Assembly (NCBI GenBank): GCA_938092015.1
Contig: CALKOT010000004.1
Location: forward strand, 1 to 64,000
Source of the DNA: an uncultured Paracoccaceae bacterium
GTDB lineage: Bacteria; Pseudomonadota; Alphaproteobacteria; Rhodobacterales; Rhodobacteraceae
DNA length: 64,000 bases
Direction of reading: 5' to 3'
Shown here in pieces: positions 18,272 to 27,199 of this stretch. Numbering within the stretch: position 1 is the stretch's first letter; each line of letters starts with the position of its first letter. Below the pieces are notes generated by a model. The model made no database searches, was not told the DNA's origin, and worked only from the letters and a program-made list of their open reading frames with translations. A program made the position numbers and the translations under genes.

Positions 18272-18331
18272 TGATGTAATTAATCATCAGCAGCTTGAGG
18301 CGTGACCTCAAGACAAGTCAGATCGTCTGAC
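18272..18331 (+). promoter_or_regulatory. dyad elements upstream of the ABC substrate-binding gene
   Basis: Three inverted repeats lie in the leader: 18272-18276/18285-18289 (TGATG...CATCA around an AT core), 18294-18300/18306-18312 (CTTGAGG...CCTCAAG, 5-base loop) and 18317-18322/18326-18331 (GTCAGA...TCTGAC, 3-base loop), the last ending five bases before the AGGAG ribosome site. The first could be an operator and the others leader hairpins controlling translation. Structure is seen; function is inferred. Confidence 0.4.
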
Positions 18332-18346
18332 CAACAGGAGAGACAA

Positions 18347-19537
18347 ATGAAAAAACTGCTACTTTCAGCAGCCGTCGTATCGCTGGCCATGGCCGGCTCT
18401 GCGCATGCCGCTGCACATGCCGTCAAGATCGGCGTTTTGCTTGGCTTCACTGGCCCGATTGAATCGATGACGCCTGCAATGGGCGCTGGTGCTGAGCTGG
18501 CGATGAAGGAAGTTACGGATTCGAAAGCCCTGCTGGGCGGCAAGGCGCTTGCGCCAGTTCGCGCCGACAGCACCTGCATCGACGCCGCTGCCGCCAACGC
18601 CGCGGCTGAGCGTCTGATTACATCCGACGGCGTCGCCGCCATCGTTGGTGCTGACTGTTCCGGCGTGACGACATCTGTTCTGACGAACGTCGCTGTTGCC
18701 AACGGCATCGTCATGATCTCGCCATCCGCAACATCGCCTGCGCTTTCAACCATTGAAGACAATGGCCTGTTCTTCCGCACGGCGCCATCTGATGCGCGTC
18801 AGGGCCAGATCGTTTCCAAAATTCTGATGTCCAAAGGCGTCAAGGAAATTGCGGTCACCTACACCAACAACGACTACGGCAAGGGCCTTGCCGACTCGAT
18901 CGAGACCAACTTCAAGGCCGATGGCGGATCTGTCACCATCAACGCGCCACATGAAGACGGCAAAGCAGACTATTCGGCTGAGGTTGGCGCGCTGGCGTCT
19001 GCAGGCGGCGAAGTTCTGGTCGTTGCGGGTTATCTCGACCAAGGTGGTCAGGGCATCATCCGTGGCGCGCTCGACACTGGCGCGTTCGACACGTTCTATC
19101 TGCCAGACGGCATGACCGGTGACCCATTGGGTGAGGCCATCGGCTCTGACCTCGACGGCTCCTACGGCGCACTGCCAGGCACAGACAGCCCGGGCGCAGT
19201 GGCGTTCTCTGATATGGCGAAAGCAGCTGGGTTTGAAGCATCTGCATTCGCTGGCGAAAGCTATGACGCGGCTGCTCTGATCGCGCTTGCGATGCAGGCG
19301 TCCGGATCAACGAAGTCAACCGATTTCGCCGGCTACATCATGGATCTGGCCAACGCGCCGGGTGAGAAAATCTACCCCGGTGAGCTGGGCAAAGCGCTGA
19401 AGCTGGTCGGTGAAGGCAAAGACATCGACTATGTCGGCGCCTCTGCGGTTGAGCTGGTTGGTTCTGGCGAATCTGCCGGCGCCTACAAAGAGATCGTCTT
19501 TGAAGGCGGGAAAATGAAAACGGTTGGCTACCACTAA
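18347..19537 (+). CDS. ABC transporter substrate-binding protein, branched-chain amino acid type
   Basis: A 396-residue periplasmic binding protein of the Leu/Ile/Val (type I fold) class. It has a Sec signal (MKKLLLSAAVVSLAMAGSAHA, about 21 residues), then VKIGVLLGFTGPIESMTPAMG, ELAMKEV, the two-lobe hinge region AAIVGADCSGVTTSVLTNVA and MISPSATSPALST. Substrates of such proteins range from amino acids to amides and short acids, so the name is generic. Start chosen at ATG 18347 with AGGAG at 18336-18340. First gene of the transport operon; a strong terminator separates it from the ATPase gene, which would favour its higher expression. Confidence 0.9.
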   Translation: MKKLLLSAAVVSLAMAGSAHAAAHAVKIGVLLGFTGPIESMTPAMGAGAELAMKEVTDSKALLGGKALAPVRADSTCIDAAAANAAAERLITSDGVAAIVGADCSGVTTSVLTNVAVANGIVMISPSATSPALSTIEDNGLFFRTAPSDARQGQIVSKILMSKGVKEIAVTYTNNDYGKGLADSIETNFKADGGSVTINAPHEDGKADYSAEVGALASAGGEVLVVAGYLDQGGQGIIRGALDTGAFDTFYLPDGMTGDPLGEAIGSDLDGSYGALPGTDSPGAVAFSDMAKAAGFEASAFAGESYDAAALIALAMQASGSTKSTDFAGYIMDLANAPGEKIYPGELGKALKLVGEGKDIDYVGASAVELVGSGESAGAYKEIVFEGGKMKTVGYH

Positions 19538-19552
19538 TCGGTTTTGAATGAC

Positions 19553-19588
19553 GGCGGCCCGGGGGTTGACTCCGGGCCGCCTATTTTT
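19553..19588 (+). terminator. intrinsic terminator/attenuator between binding protein and LivG genes
   Basis: A perfect 10-bp GC stem (GGCGGCCCGG at 19553-19562 with CCGGGCCGCC at 19572-19581, 9-base loop) is followed by TATTTTT at 19582-19588. It lies 15 bp after the stop of the binding-protein gene and 12 bp before the next start. Placed inside an operon, it would lower transcription of the ATPases and permease relative to the binding protein. Confidence 0.85.
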
Positions 19589-19600
19589 GAGGGGCAGAAT

Positions 19601-20377
19601 ATGATCCGCGTCGACGATCTCCACATGCATTTTGGCGGCCTTCGGGCTGTCGACGGCGCCTCGCTGGAGATCGCCGAGGGGACCATAACCGGTCTGATCG
19701 GCCCGAACGGGGCCGGCAAAACGACCATTTTCAACGTCATCGCAGGCCATTACCTGCCGACATCCGGTCGGGTCTATCTGGATGACGAAGACATTACTGG
19801 CCTGAAACCGCATGACCTTTTCGCCAAGGGCCTGCTGCGCACCTTCCAGATTGCGCATGAGTTCTCGACCCTCACGGTACGCGAAAATCTGATGATGGTG
19901 CCCGGCGATCAGTCGGGCGAACGCCTTTGGGACGCCTGGTTCAAACCCGGTAAGGTGCGGGCTGAGGAAAAAGCGATCCGCGACAAGGCTGATGAGGTTA
20001 TCGATTTCCTCGCCATCTCTCACGTCGCAGACGAAAAAGCCGGAAACCTGTCCGGCGGCCAGAAAAAGCTGCTGGAACTTGGCCGTACCATGATGGTCGA
20101 CGCCAAGATCGTGTTCCTCGATGAGGTTGGCGCTGGGGTGAACCGGACGCTGCTGAACACCATTGGCGACGCAATCATCCGGCTGAACAAGGAACGTGGC
20201 TATACGTTCTGCATGATCGAACACGACATGGATTTCATCACCCGCCTCTGTGACCCGGTCATCGTCATGGCTGAGGGTCAGGTGCTGACCGAAGGCACGG
20301 CGGAAGAGGTGAAATCTGACGAACGGGTGATCGAGGCTTATCTCGGCACCGGATTGAAAAACAAGGAAGACGCCTGA
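19601..20377 (+). CDS. livG: branched-chain amino acid type ABC transporter ATPase LivG
   Basis: A 258-residue ABC ATPase. Motifs: Walker [10 protein letters not shown] (about residue 39), Q-loop LRTFQIAHEFSTLTVRENL, signature LSGGQKKLLELGR, Walker B KIVFLDEVGAGVNRTL and switch His in MIEHDMDF. The Walker B segment has DEVGAGVN in place of the usual DEPxAGLN, a variant seen in some LivG relatives; the catalytic Glu is kept. ATG 19601 follows GAGGGG. The stop overlaps the start of the next gene (TGATG). Confidence 0.92.
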   Translation: MIRVDDLHMHFGGLRAVDGASLEIAEGTITGLIGPNGAGKTTIFNVIAGHYLPTSGRVYLDDEDITGLKPHDLFAKGLLRTFQIAHEFSTLTVRENLMMVPGDQSGERLWDAWFKPGKVRAEEKAIRDKADEVIDFLAISHVADEKAGNLSGGQKKLLELGRTMMVDAKIVFLDEVGAGVNRTLLNTIGDAIIRLNKERGYTFCMIEHDMDFITRLCDPVIVMAEGQVLTEGTAEEVKSDERVIEAYLGTGLKNKEDA

Positions 20378-20874
20378 TGCGCCGACTACTGATGGCGGCG
20401 CTGGTCGCCGCGCCCCTGCCTGCGATGGCGGATTGTATCTCCATCGGCACGGGGGCAGATTTCTGCGGCCAGTCGGATTGGACCTTCCAGCGATATGTCG
20501 AGGAAGGCGTTTTGCATGTCGCGGCGGATGGCGTAGACTTCTATCACCTCCACCGTCTGCGGTCTGTCGCACGGCAGGACCAGAGCGATCAGGTCATTTT
20601 TGAAGAGCAGGTCGCCACTTTCGCGCTGGAATATGGTGGTGAGGATTATGAAGAGGTAACGTTCGAAGAGAGTGAACGGCTGGACGGACGCGCGCTGGAA
20701 TATGAGTTCACAGTGAAGGAATGGGGCGAAGGCAATCGGTCTCGCCTGACTTTCCTGATCAGCAAGGGTATTGGGTATTCCTTTGTGACCTCGGGCCAAC
20801 CACCAGTCGATCGTGAGCAGCTGAAAGCGCGGCACGAAGCGGCGGTTGAGGCGTTTCGGTTGAAGGGTGAGTGA
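20377..20874 (+). CDS. small secreted cysteine protein inside the transport operon
   Basis: A 165-residue protein with a Sec signal (RRLLMAALVAAPLPAMA) and two cysteines close to the mature N-terminus (ADCISIGTGADFCGQ, spacing of ten residues). The rest is acidic and mixed alpha/beta with no family I recognise. Its start overlaps the livG stop by one base, so it is translationally coupled to the ATPase. The next gene codes for a distant relative with the same N-terminal cysteine pattern. Position inside the operon suggests a periplasmic accessory of the transporter, but this is only inference. Confidence 0.65.
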   Translation: MRRLLMAALVAAPLPAMADCISIGTGADFCGQSDWTFQRYVEEGVLHVAADGVDFYHLHRLRSVARQDQSDQVIFEEQVATFALEYGGEDYEEVTFEESERLDGRALEYEFTVKEWGEGNRSRLTFLISKGIGYSFVTSGQPPVDREQLKARHEAAVEAFRLKGE

Positions 20875-21384
20875 GTGAGTTTCGGCAAGTGTATACTCAC
20901 GGCATTGACCCTGGCATTGCTGCCGGGAACTGCTTGGCCTGATGGCGCAAACTGTTGGCCCATTACCTCTCAGTGGGAAATGTGCGGGGGAAACAGAATT
21001 CAGGAATTCGACCCAGAAATGGCAAAACCAGTTTTTGCAGCAATGCATGACAGTGAATTTGTAGCTAACAGCTGGTCCTTCACGGAACACCCGCAAGATA
21101 TCATTCGTCTTGGCGATCGGGCCTTTTGGCGGAAGATAAAGCTAAAACTGATCGCTGATCTCGAAGGCATGAATGAGGATTACCGCTCAGTGACGAGACA
21201 CGGCATTGAGTTCATTGAATGGAGCCTCGAAGTCGGTGAAGAAAAGAGCGTGTTGTCGACCGCTATGATCGAAAATCGAGGGGCTTTCGTCGTAACGGTC
21301 TCGACCGAATTTCCCGATGACTTCGATATCATGGCAGCCCATGACATTTTCATGAGCAGAACGAGGCTCCAATCCAATGACTGA
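20875..21384 (+). CDS. second small secreted cysteine protein inside the transport operon
   Basis: A 169-residue protein starting with GTG directly after the preceding stop. It has a Sec signal (KCILTALTLALLPGTAWP) and a mature start NCWPITSQWEMCGG, with the same ten-residue gap between Cys and CG as its upstream neighbour (DCISIGTGADFCGQ). Similar length and shared segment order (a FIEWSLEVGEE strand here, LEYEFTVKEWGEG there) suggest an old tandem duplication. Its end overlaps the livF start by eight bases. No recognised family and no defined function. Confidence 0.65.
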   Translation: MSFGKCILTALTLALLPGTAWPDGANCWPITSQWEMCGGNRIQEFDPEMAKPVFAAMHDSEFVANSWSFTEHPQDIIRLGDRAFWRKIKLKLIADLEGMNEDYRSVTRHGIEFIEWSLEVGEEKSVLSTAMIENRGAFVVTVSTEFPDDFDIMAAHDIFMSRTRLQSND

Positions 21385-22087
21385 ACCATTCCTCATCGGC
21401 GACGCCATGATCGGGGGCTATGGCGGGGCGGATATTCTGCACTCGTGTACGATCTCAGTTGAAAAGGGTGAAATCGCCGTGATCGTCGGGCCGAACGGCG
21501 CCGGCAAGTCCACCGCGATGAAGGCCGTCTTTGGCATGTTGCCGCTGCGCGAAGGCGCCGTGCGGCTCGGTGGCAAGGACATCACCGACCTCAAGCCCCA
21601 GGATCGGGTGCCAGAGGGGATGGCGTTTGTCCCCCAGACCCAGAATGTCTTCACTGGCATGACAGTCAAAGAAAACCTCGAAATGGGCGCCTACCTGCGC
21701 GACAGCGGAGTCGAGGAAACGATGGAGCAGGTCTTTGGCCTCTTCCCGATCCTGGCCGAAAAGCAGAACCAGATGGCGGGGGAGCTTTCGGGCGGCCAAC
21801 GCCAACAAGTCGCCGTCGGCCGTGCGCTGATGACCAAGCCGACCGTCCTGATGCTGGACGAGCCGACCGCCGGCGTCTCACCCATTGTTATGGATGAGCT
21901 GTTCGACCGGATCCTTGAGATCCGCAAAACCGGCATCGCCATCCTGATGGTAGAACAGAACGCCCGCCAGGCCCTGAACATCGCCGACAAAGGCTTTGTG
22001 CTGGTGCAGGGTGAGAACCGATACACGGATACGGGGGCGGCGCTGTTGGCGAATCCTGATGTCCGCCGCAGTTTCCTGGGGGGCTAG
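21377..22087 (+). CDS. livF: branched-chain amino acid type ABC transporter ATPase LivF
   Basis: A 236-residue ABC ATPase of the LivF subtype: Walker A GPNGAGKST, Q-loop VPQTQNVFTGMTVKENLEMG, signature LSGGQRQQVAVGRAL, Walker B TVLMLDEPTAGVSPI, switch His replaced by Gln in MVEQNARQAL, which is normal for LivF. Overlaps the upstream secreted-protein gene by eight bases. Pairs with LivG to power the permease at 22202. Confidence 0.92.
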   Translation: MTEPFLIGDAMIGGYGGADILHSCTISVEKGEIAVIVGPNGAGKSTAMKAVFGMLPLREGAVRLGGKDITDLKPQDRVPEGMAFVPQTQNVFTGMTVKENLEMGAYLRDSGVEETMEQVFGLFPILAEKQNQMAGELSGGQRQQVAVGRALMTKPTVLMLDEPTAGVSPIVMDELFDRILEIRKTGIAILMVEQNARQALNIADKGFVLVQGENRYTDTGAALLANPDVRRSFLGG

Positions 22088-22116
22088 AGTTTTGTTCATC
22101 ATCTCAGTTAAGCACG

Positions 22117-22178
22117 GTCCCGGACTTGATCCGGGACCTCGAACCGTACTGCGCGAGGTCCCGGATCAAGTCCGGGAC
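22117..22178. repeat. 24-bp perfect inverted repeat (extragenic palindrome)
   Basis: Arms 22117-22140 and 22155-22178 are exact reverse complements separated by 14 bases; each arm is itself nearly palindromic (GTCCCGGA...TCCGGGAC). Sequences of this kind (GTCCCGGATCAAGTCCGGGAC type) are scattered in many alphaproteobacterial genomes, from general knowledge. It stands between livF and the permease gene and would form a very stable hairpin in the transcript, so it may protect upstream mRNA or reduce readthrough. Confidence 0.9.
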
Positions 22179-22201
22179 GGTGAGCTACTGAAGGCGCCGC
22201 T

Positions 22202-23215
22202 ATGACCGATTTCCTAAACGCCTTCGTCGTTCTGGCGAACTTCGTCCTCGTCCCCGGCATCTCTTACGGCAGCCAGCTCGCGCTCGGCGCGGTGGGTATC
22301 ACGCTGGTTTACTCTGTCCTGCGCTTTTCGAACTTCGCCCATGGCGACACAATGGCGTTCGGCACGATGTTCACGATTCTGGGCGTTTGGGGCCTGCAGA
22401 GTATGGGGATATCGACCAATCCGATCCCTACAGCGCTGTTCGTTCTGCCGCTGGGCATCGTGATGACAGCGGGCATCGTGCTGCTGACCGACCGATACAT
22501 CTATCGCTTCTTCCGCGCGCAACGCAGTCCGGGGGTGATCTTTGTGATCACATCGGTCGGCGTCATGTTCATCATGAACGGCATCGTCCGCTTTGTGATC
22601 GGTGTCGATGACCAACGGTTCAACGATGGCGCGCGGTTCTTCATCAAGGCGCGGGATTTCAAGGAAATGACCGGGCTGGCGGAGGGTCTCTCGATTAAGG
22701 TCACGCAGGGCATCACGCTCGCCGTGGCGATTATTGTGGTCATCGTCCTTTTCTGGTTCCTGCAGAAAACCCGCATGGGCAAGGCGATGCGTGCCTATTC
22801 GGACAACGAGGATCTCGCTCTTTTGTCCGGCGTCAATCCCGACCGCGTCGTAATGGTCTGCTGGATCGTCGTCGCCGCGCTGGCGACCATTGCAGGCACG
22901 CTCTATGGCCTCGATAAATCGTTTAAACCGTTCGTCTATTTCCAGCTGATCCTGCCGATGTTCGCGGCGGCCATCGTGGGTGGAATCGGGTCGCCCATTG
23001 GCGCCATCCTGGGCGGCTTCGTCATCGCATTTTCAGAACTTGGGGTGACCTACGCCTACAAGCGCGTCTTTGGGCATCTGCTGCCGGAAGACATGGCCCC
23101 AGAAGGATTGGTGCAGCTGCTTGGCACGGACTACAAGTTCGCCATCTCGTTCATCATTCTGGTCGTTGTGCTGCTGATCAAACCTACGGGCCTGTTCCGG
23201 GGCAAAACGATCTGA
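22202..23215 (+). CDS. livH: branched-chain amino acid type ABC permease LivH
   Basis: A 337-residue inner-membrane permease of the LivH type with about eight hydrophobic helices. Family motifs are QLALGAVGITLVYSVLRFSNFAHGD near the N-terminus and PMFAAAIVGGIGSPIGAILGGFVIA near the C-terminus (the EAA-like loop region). These importers need a LivH/LivM pair; no LivM gene follows or occurs elsewhere in the window. Start ATG 22202, 24 bp after the inverted repeat. Confidence 0.9.
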   Translation: MTDFLNAFVVLANFVLVPGISYGSQLALGAVGITLVYSVLRFSNFAHGDTMAFGTMFTILGVWGLQSMGISTNPIPTALFVLPLGIVMTAGIVLLTDRYIYRFFRAQRSPGVIFVITSVGVMFIMNGIVRFVIGVDDQRFNDGARFFIKARDFKEMTGLAEGLSIKVTQGITLAVAIIVVIVLFWFLQKTRMGKAMRAYSDNEDLALLSGVNPDRVVMVCWIVVAALATIAGTLYGLDKSFKPFVYFQLILPMFAAAIVGGIGSPIGAILGGFVIAFSELGVTYAYKRVFGHLLPEDMAPEGLVQLLGTDYKFAISFIILVVVLLIKPTGLFRGKTI

Positions 23216-23847
23216 TTTGGCATATCCCCACCGGTTTGCGGGTGCAGGCCGGTGGGCAAAATCACTGAAATGGACTGATTCTTTGCAGTTAACCGCCGGT
23301 TTTCGCGAAACCTGCAACCGTGACGATAGTGGAATGCGTTTGAATGCCGACGATCTCGCTTTCTAAGTGCAATTTGCGCCTAATTTTCGCCATAGTGTAA
23401 AAATTGATTTACCTAACTCAAAAAGATCAGGCAATGATCTACCCCATTGATGCTGCGTTTGGGACGTGAATTTGTATCAATGTGGGTTAGGAGTGGGGTA
23501 CTCAAGCTCAGGCACAGACTATGGACGAACTGTGGCCGTGTTGGCGACTTTGTCTTTGATCTGCGTTGGTAGGCCAAATCCAACTCCCTGTGAATTGTAA
23601 AACCGCAAGCGGCTGATACGCGCCGCAACGGTTGTGAGAGTGAATAGCGCTTTGATGCTGGGGCAAGGAGCGCGTGTCGTACCAGGATGGCAGGTCCGTG
23701 TTTAAGGGACCAAATTGTTAGGTAGACGCGCACTCCCCACGATCGTGCTGGCGAGATATTTCGTCCGCCGCCGACCCTCAATCAAAATCAATGCGTTCAA
23801 TAAAGTTAGAGCGCTGTTGGGCATGCGCAGCGAGAAGGAAGACAGAG
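23216..23847. other. 632-bp gap after livH, no recognisable gene
   Basis: This is where livM would be expected, but no frame shows permease-like hydrophobic helices. A hairpin (23227-23234 with 23249-23256, 8 bp) just after livH may act as a weak terminator. An AT-richer patch near 23390-23420 could carry a promoter. Open frames on the minus strand here have poor composition and no similarity I can see. Confidence 0.5.
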
Positions 23848-26800
23848 ATGAGCCATTCCTCGTCGACGACATACAACTTCACGGCCTTTACCGAGGCTGA
23901 TTTGTTGGCTGCAGGCAGCGGCAACGATCTTGGATATGGCGACACCTTCACGATGCCCGGCTCCGCCAGCGTTGAGTTTTCGGTCACCGACAATGACAAC
24001 CGGCTTAGCGGCGACTCGCGCCACAACGAGAATTCGAACGACAAGCACGGCCAGCAAGCCTCCATCACTCAGGATGGGCAGGAAGTGGGCAATGGCGGTC
24101 AGATTTACGCCGAAAGGCTACATGTGGGTCTGCGACCAGGATGGCAACTGGTACCTGCTGATCGAGATTGAGCAGGAAGGCGGCGGCGACGACTATTTTG
24201 CATTCCACGAAGGCTACGGCATCCCGCCGGCAGGCGCGGAACTGACGGTATCATGCAGCGGCAACATCAGCTGCTGGGAGCCTAAGTTCGACGACCTCAC
24301 AGGCGGTGAAGTCAAATCCGGCCCGGAAGCTGTCAATGACGCGATCGCAATCACCGAAGACGAATCCATTGGCGATGCAGGCGATGACGCACAGCTCAAC
24401 ATCCTGGCCAATGACTCGAACGCGACCCTGGCGGCAGTTGGTGGTCTGGCGCCCGGTGAGGATTTGTTGATTACGACAGATAATGGTGTCGATATCGTCG
24501 TAACCGTCGATGCTGAAGGTAACCTATCCTTCGATACGAACGGTCAGTTCGAAGGACTGAACGATGGTGAAAGCGACAGTTTCACGCTTTCGTACACTGT
24601 AACCGGCGCGGATGGCGGCACAGCCGACGCAACTGTCACTGTCGTGTTAAATGGCGTGACGGACGCTGCAAACGCGATTGATGACTTTTTCATTGTGTTT
24701 GAAAGCAAAACCGGGGTGAGCACGGCGGCGAAGGTAATGTCCTTGTCAACGATGACCTCGACCCGGCCAACAGTGCGGTGATCGAAGTAAATGGTGAGCC
24801 GGCCGATGCCGGTCGCTGGGTTGATCTCGCAAGTGGCGCGCAATTCCGGCTGAACGCCAATGGTGAATTCGATTTCAATGCGAACGGAGCGCACGACGAC
24901 CTCACTAGTGCGGAAAAGGCGTTCGAAACGCTCACCTATACGGTTCAAAGTTCAAATGCTGACGATGACGTCATTACAACGACTTTCCACGGACCAAACG
25001 GCCTGCAGGCTGAAGTTGTTATAGATGAAGTCGGCGGCGACCTTGTTGTGTCTATAGAGGTACTCGAAGGCGGCGGGGACATCGGCGATATTCGAGGCCT
25101 GTTTTTTGATGTATCGGATGAGAGCCTGCTGTCAGGTCTTGATGCAGTCGGAACAGATGTCACTCGTGATAAATTCTATGCTGATGGGGTCTACAATCTT
25201 GGCCATGGAGCGAACATCAAAGGGTCGGTCCTGAAACAATACGGCAAGTTCGACGGTGGTGTGAAAATTTGGGACGTCGGGCATCGGTAAAGGCGATGTT
25301 CGGTCAACAACATTCACACTCTCACACGCAACTGAAGACCTAACTCTTGATCTGCTGAATGCACAGGATATGGGCCTAAGGTTGACCAGCGTTGGAGCCG
25401 AAGGTGGTCACCGCGGCAGTTCTCTTAAACTGGGTGCTGTGTCTAAATTGGTTGAAGCGCCTGATGTAGTTAGTACGGCGACTATCAAGGTCGAAATCCA
25501 AGGTGAAAATGCCTCGCCGGTTGCCGAAGACAATGTCTACGGAACTGATCAGGACACTGAAGTCTTGGGCAATTTCGTCACTGACGAAGATGAGTTCAAC
25601 GGCACTGACAGCGACCCTGATGGTGATGATCTCACGGTAACCGAAGTCGTTGTAAACGGCGCAGCGATTGCCTTTGATACCCCGATTACCGTTACAACAG
25701 ATGATGGCCTGTTCTCTGGCACGCTGGTCGTTTCGGATGACGGATCCTAGACCTTCACACCGGGCGCAGACATGGTCGCGCTTGGCGGGAGGGACCACAC
25801 GCAGCTGACATTCAACTACACCATCACCGATGGTGAGGAAGAATCATCTGCAGAGGTTCGCATTGAGATAGCTGGCCGGAACGATGCTCCGCAGGCTGAA
25901 GACAATGCTTATGTCGTGGTTGAAGACGCCGCGGCTGGCGAGATCGGTAATATCCTGACCGATCCGGGTGGGGCCAACAACGCCGTAGACAGCGACCCTG
26001 ATGGCGACACATTGACCGTGACCTCCGTCACCGTCGGTGGTCAGACGTTCTCTGCAGGTGATGAATTCACGGTTACCAGCAACACCCTTGGCGCTGAAGC
26101 ATTGGCCACTGTCCAGTCTGACGGTAGCCTGATCTTCAATGATCAAGGCAACTTCGATGCGCTGAACACGGGCGACACCGACACCGTGTCATTCGATTAC
26201 ACGATCGGCGATGGCAACGGCGGCGAAGACACCGCAAATGTTGTCGTTACGATCTCTGGCGAAGATGATGTTGCACCGCAGACTGAATACAATATTCTCT
26301 TTCTGGTCGACGCATCATCGGGCCTGGGCAATGGCGCCCCGCACGGGTTGTTCCTGTTCAATGGCGGCGTTGATCTGAACAACGACGGCAACTTTAACAC
26401 CGTTCTGGATGCAGAGCTTGCGACCGTTCAGCAATTCGTCAGCACCCTTGGCGGGATCAGCGGGTTCAGCACTGACGTGGAAATCGGGGTTCAGACATTC
26501 ACATCCAACTCAAACCTGCGAACGCCGAACGATCAGAACACGACGCTTGCCGACAATGGCGGCGACACGATCTTCACATCCGGAGATGATTTGTCAGAAG
26601 CGTTTGATGGCGCTGGCGGTGATGGTGGCGTAGCTATCTGGAATACCGCAATTGCCGGGGCGAACGATTTCTTTGATTTCAATTCGTCCGGTTCAGGCGA
26701 TGTGGTCAATCTGCTCTACATCCTGTCAGCCTCGGAAGGCACCACGCAACCAGAACTCCCGCAGGATCAGCCGCTTTCGACTGAACTGCTTGAGCTGCAG

Positions 26801-26977
26801 AATGAGCATGATGTCACAATCGACACGATCATCTACAATGACACTGATACGCCAAACCAGTTCCTGGTCCCGATTGAAGCTTTTGGCGGCGACGGTGTGA
26901 TCAATCTGGTTGAAAATCAGTTCGACTTGAACGAACTGCTGGGCAATCCACTGCTGGATAATCTGGACATCGTCTGA
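23848..26977 (+). pseudogene. large VCBS-repeat / von Willebrand A surface protein, multiply broken
   Basis: From ATG 23848 a protein of about 1042 residues can be pieced together: N-terminal NFTAFTEADLLAAGSG, YMWVCDQDGNWYLLIEIEQE, then several VCBS/cadherin-like units (AVNDAIAITEDES, ASPVAEDNVYGTDQDTEV, DAPQAEDNAYVVVEDAA with FDYTIGDGNGG type ends) and a C-terminal vWA-like domain (NILFLVDASSG, VEIGVQTFTSN). Breaks: one surplus A in AAA 24113-24115, one lost G in the G-run 24713-24716, one surplus G in GGG 25279-25281, and a TAG stop at 25748-25750 (after VVSDDGS). The three shifts together with the length (3130 bases) fit exactly. No signal peptide; such proteins are usually exported by type I systems. 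The longest intact piece is 25772-26977. Confidence 0.85.
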
Positions 26978-27014
26978 TCGTAACACAGTCCTTTCAGGGC
27001 TGGGCAAGAATAGG

Positions 27015-27039
27015 AAAGGGCACGCCCTTTTTGTATTTT
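27015..27039 (+). terminator. intrinsic terminator after the VCBS gene
   Basis: Stem AAAGGG (27015-27020) with CCCTTT (27025-27030) around CACG, followed by TTGTATTTT. It is 38 bp past the stop of the VCBS/vWA pseudogene. Confidence 0.75.
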
Positions 27040-27199
27040 CGGGCCTTCTAGGTCTGTCAGAAATCCGCCTTCGATGGGTGTGTCGATGGGGGTGTATAGG
27101 GAACGAAATGTTGCGCCGTATGCTGAATCGTAGCAATATCAGTTAGTTAGATCTGCTTTCACATGTGAAAGGTTTTAGTAATGGCAGTAAAAGGCCGTC

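Noticed and set aside
19316-20572. A 418-codon minus-strand frame across livG
   Set aside because: It spans the terminator and two genes with clear motifs on the other strand; shadow frame.
23413-23781. A 122-codon minus-strand frame after livH
   Set aside because: Basic, uneven composition, no motif, no ribosome site; looks like chance.
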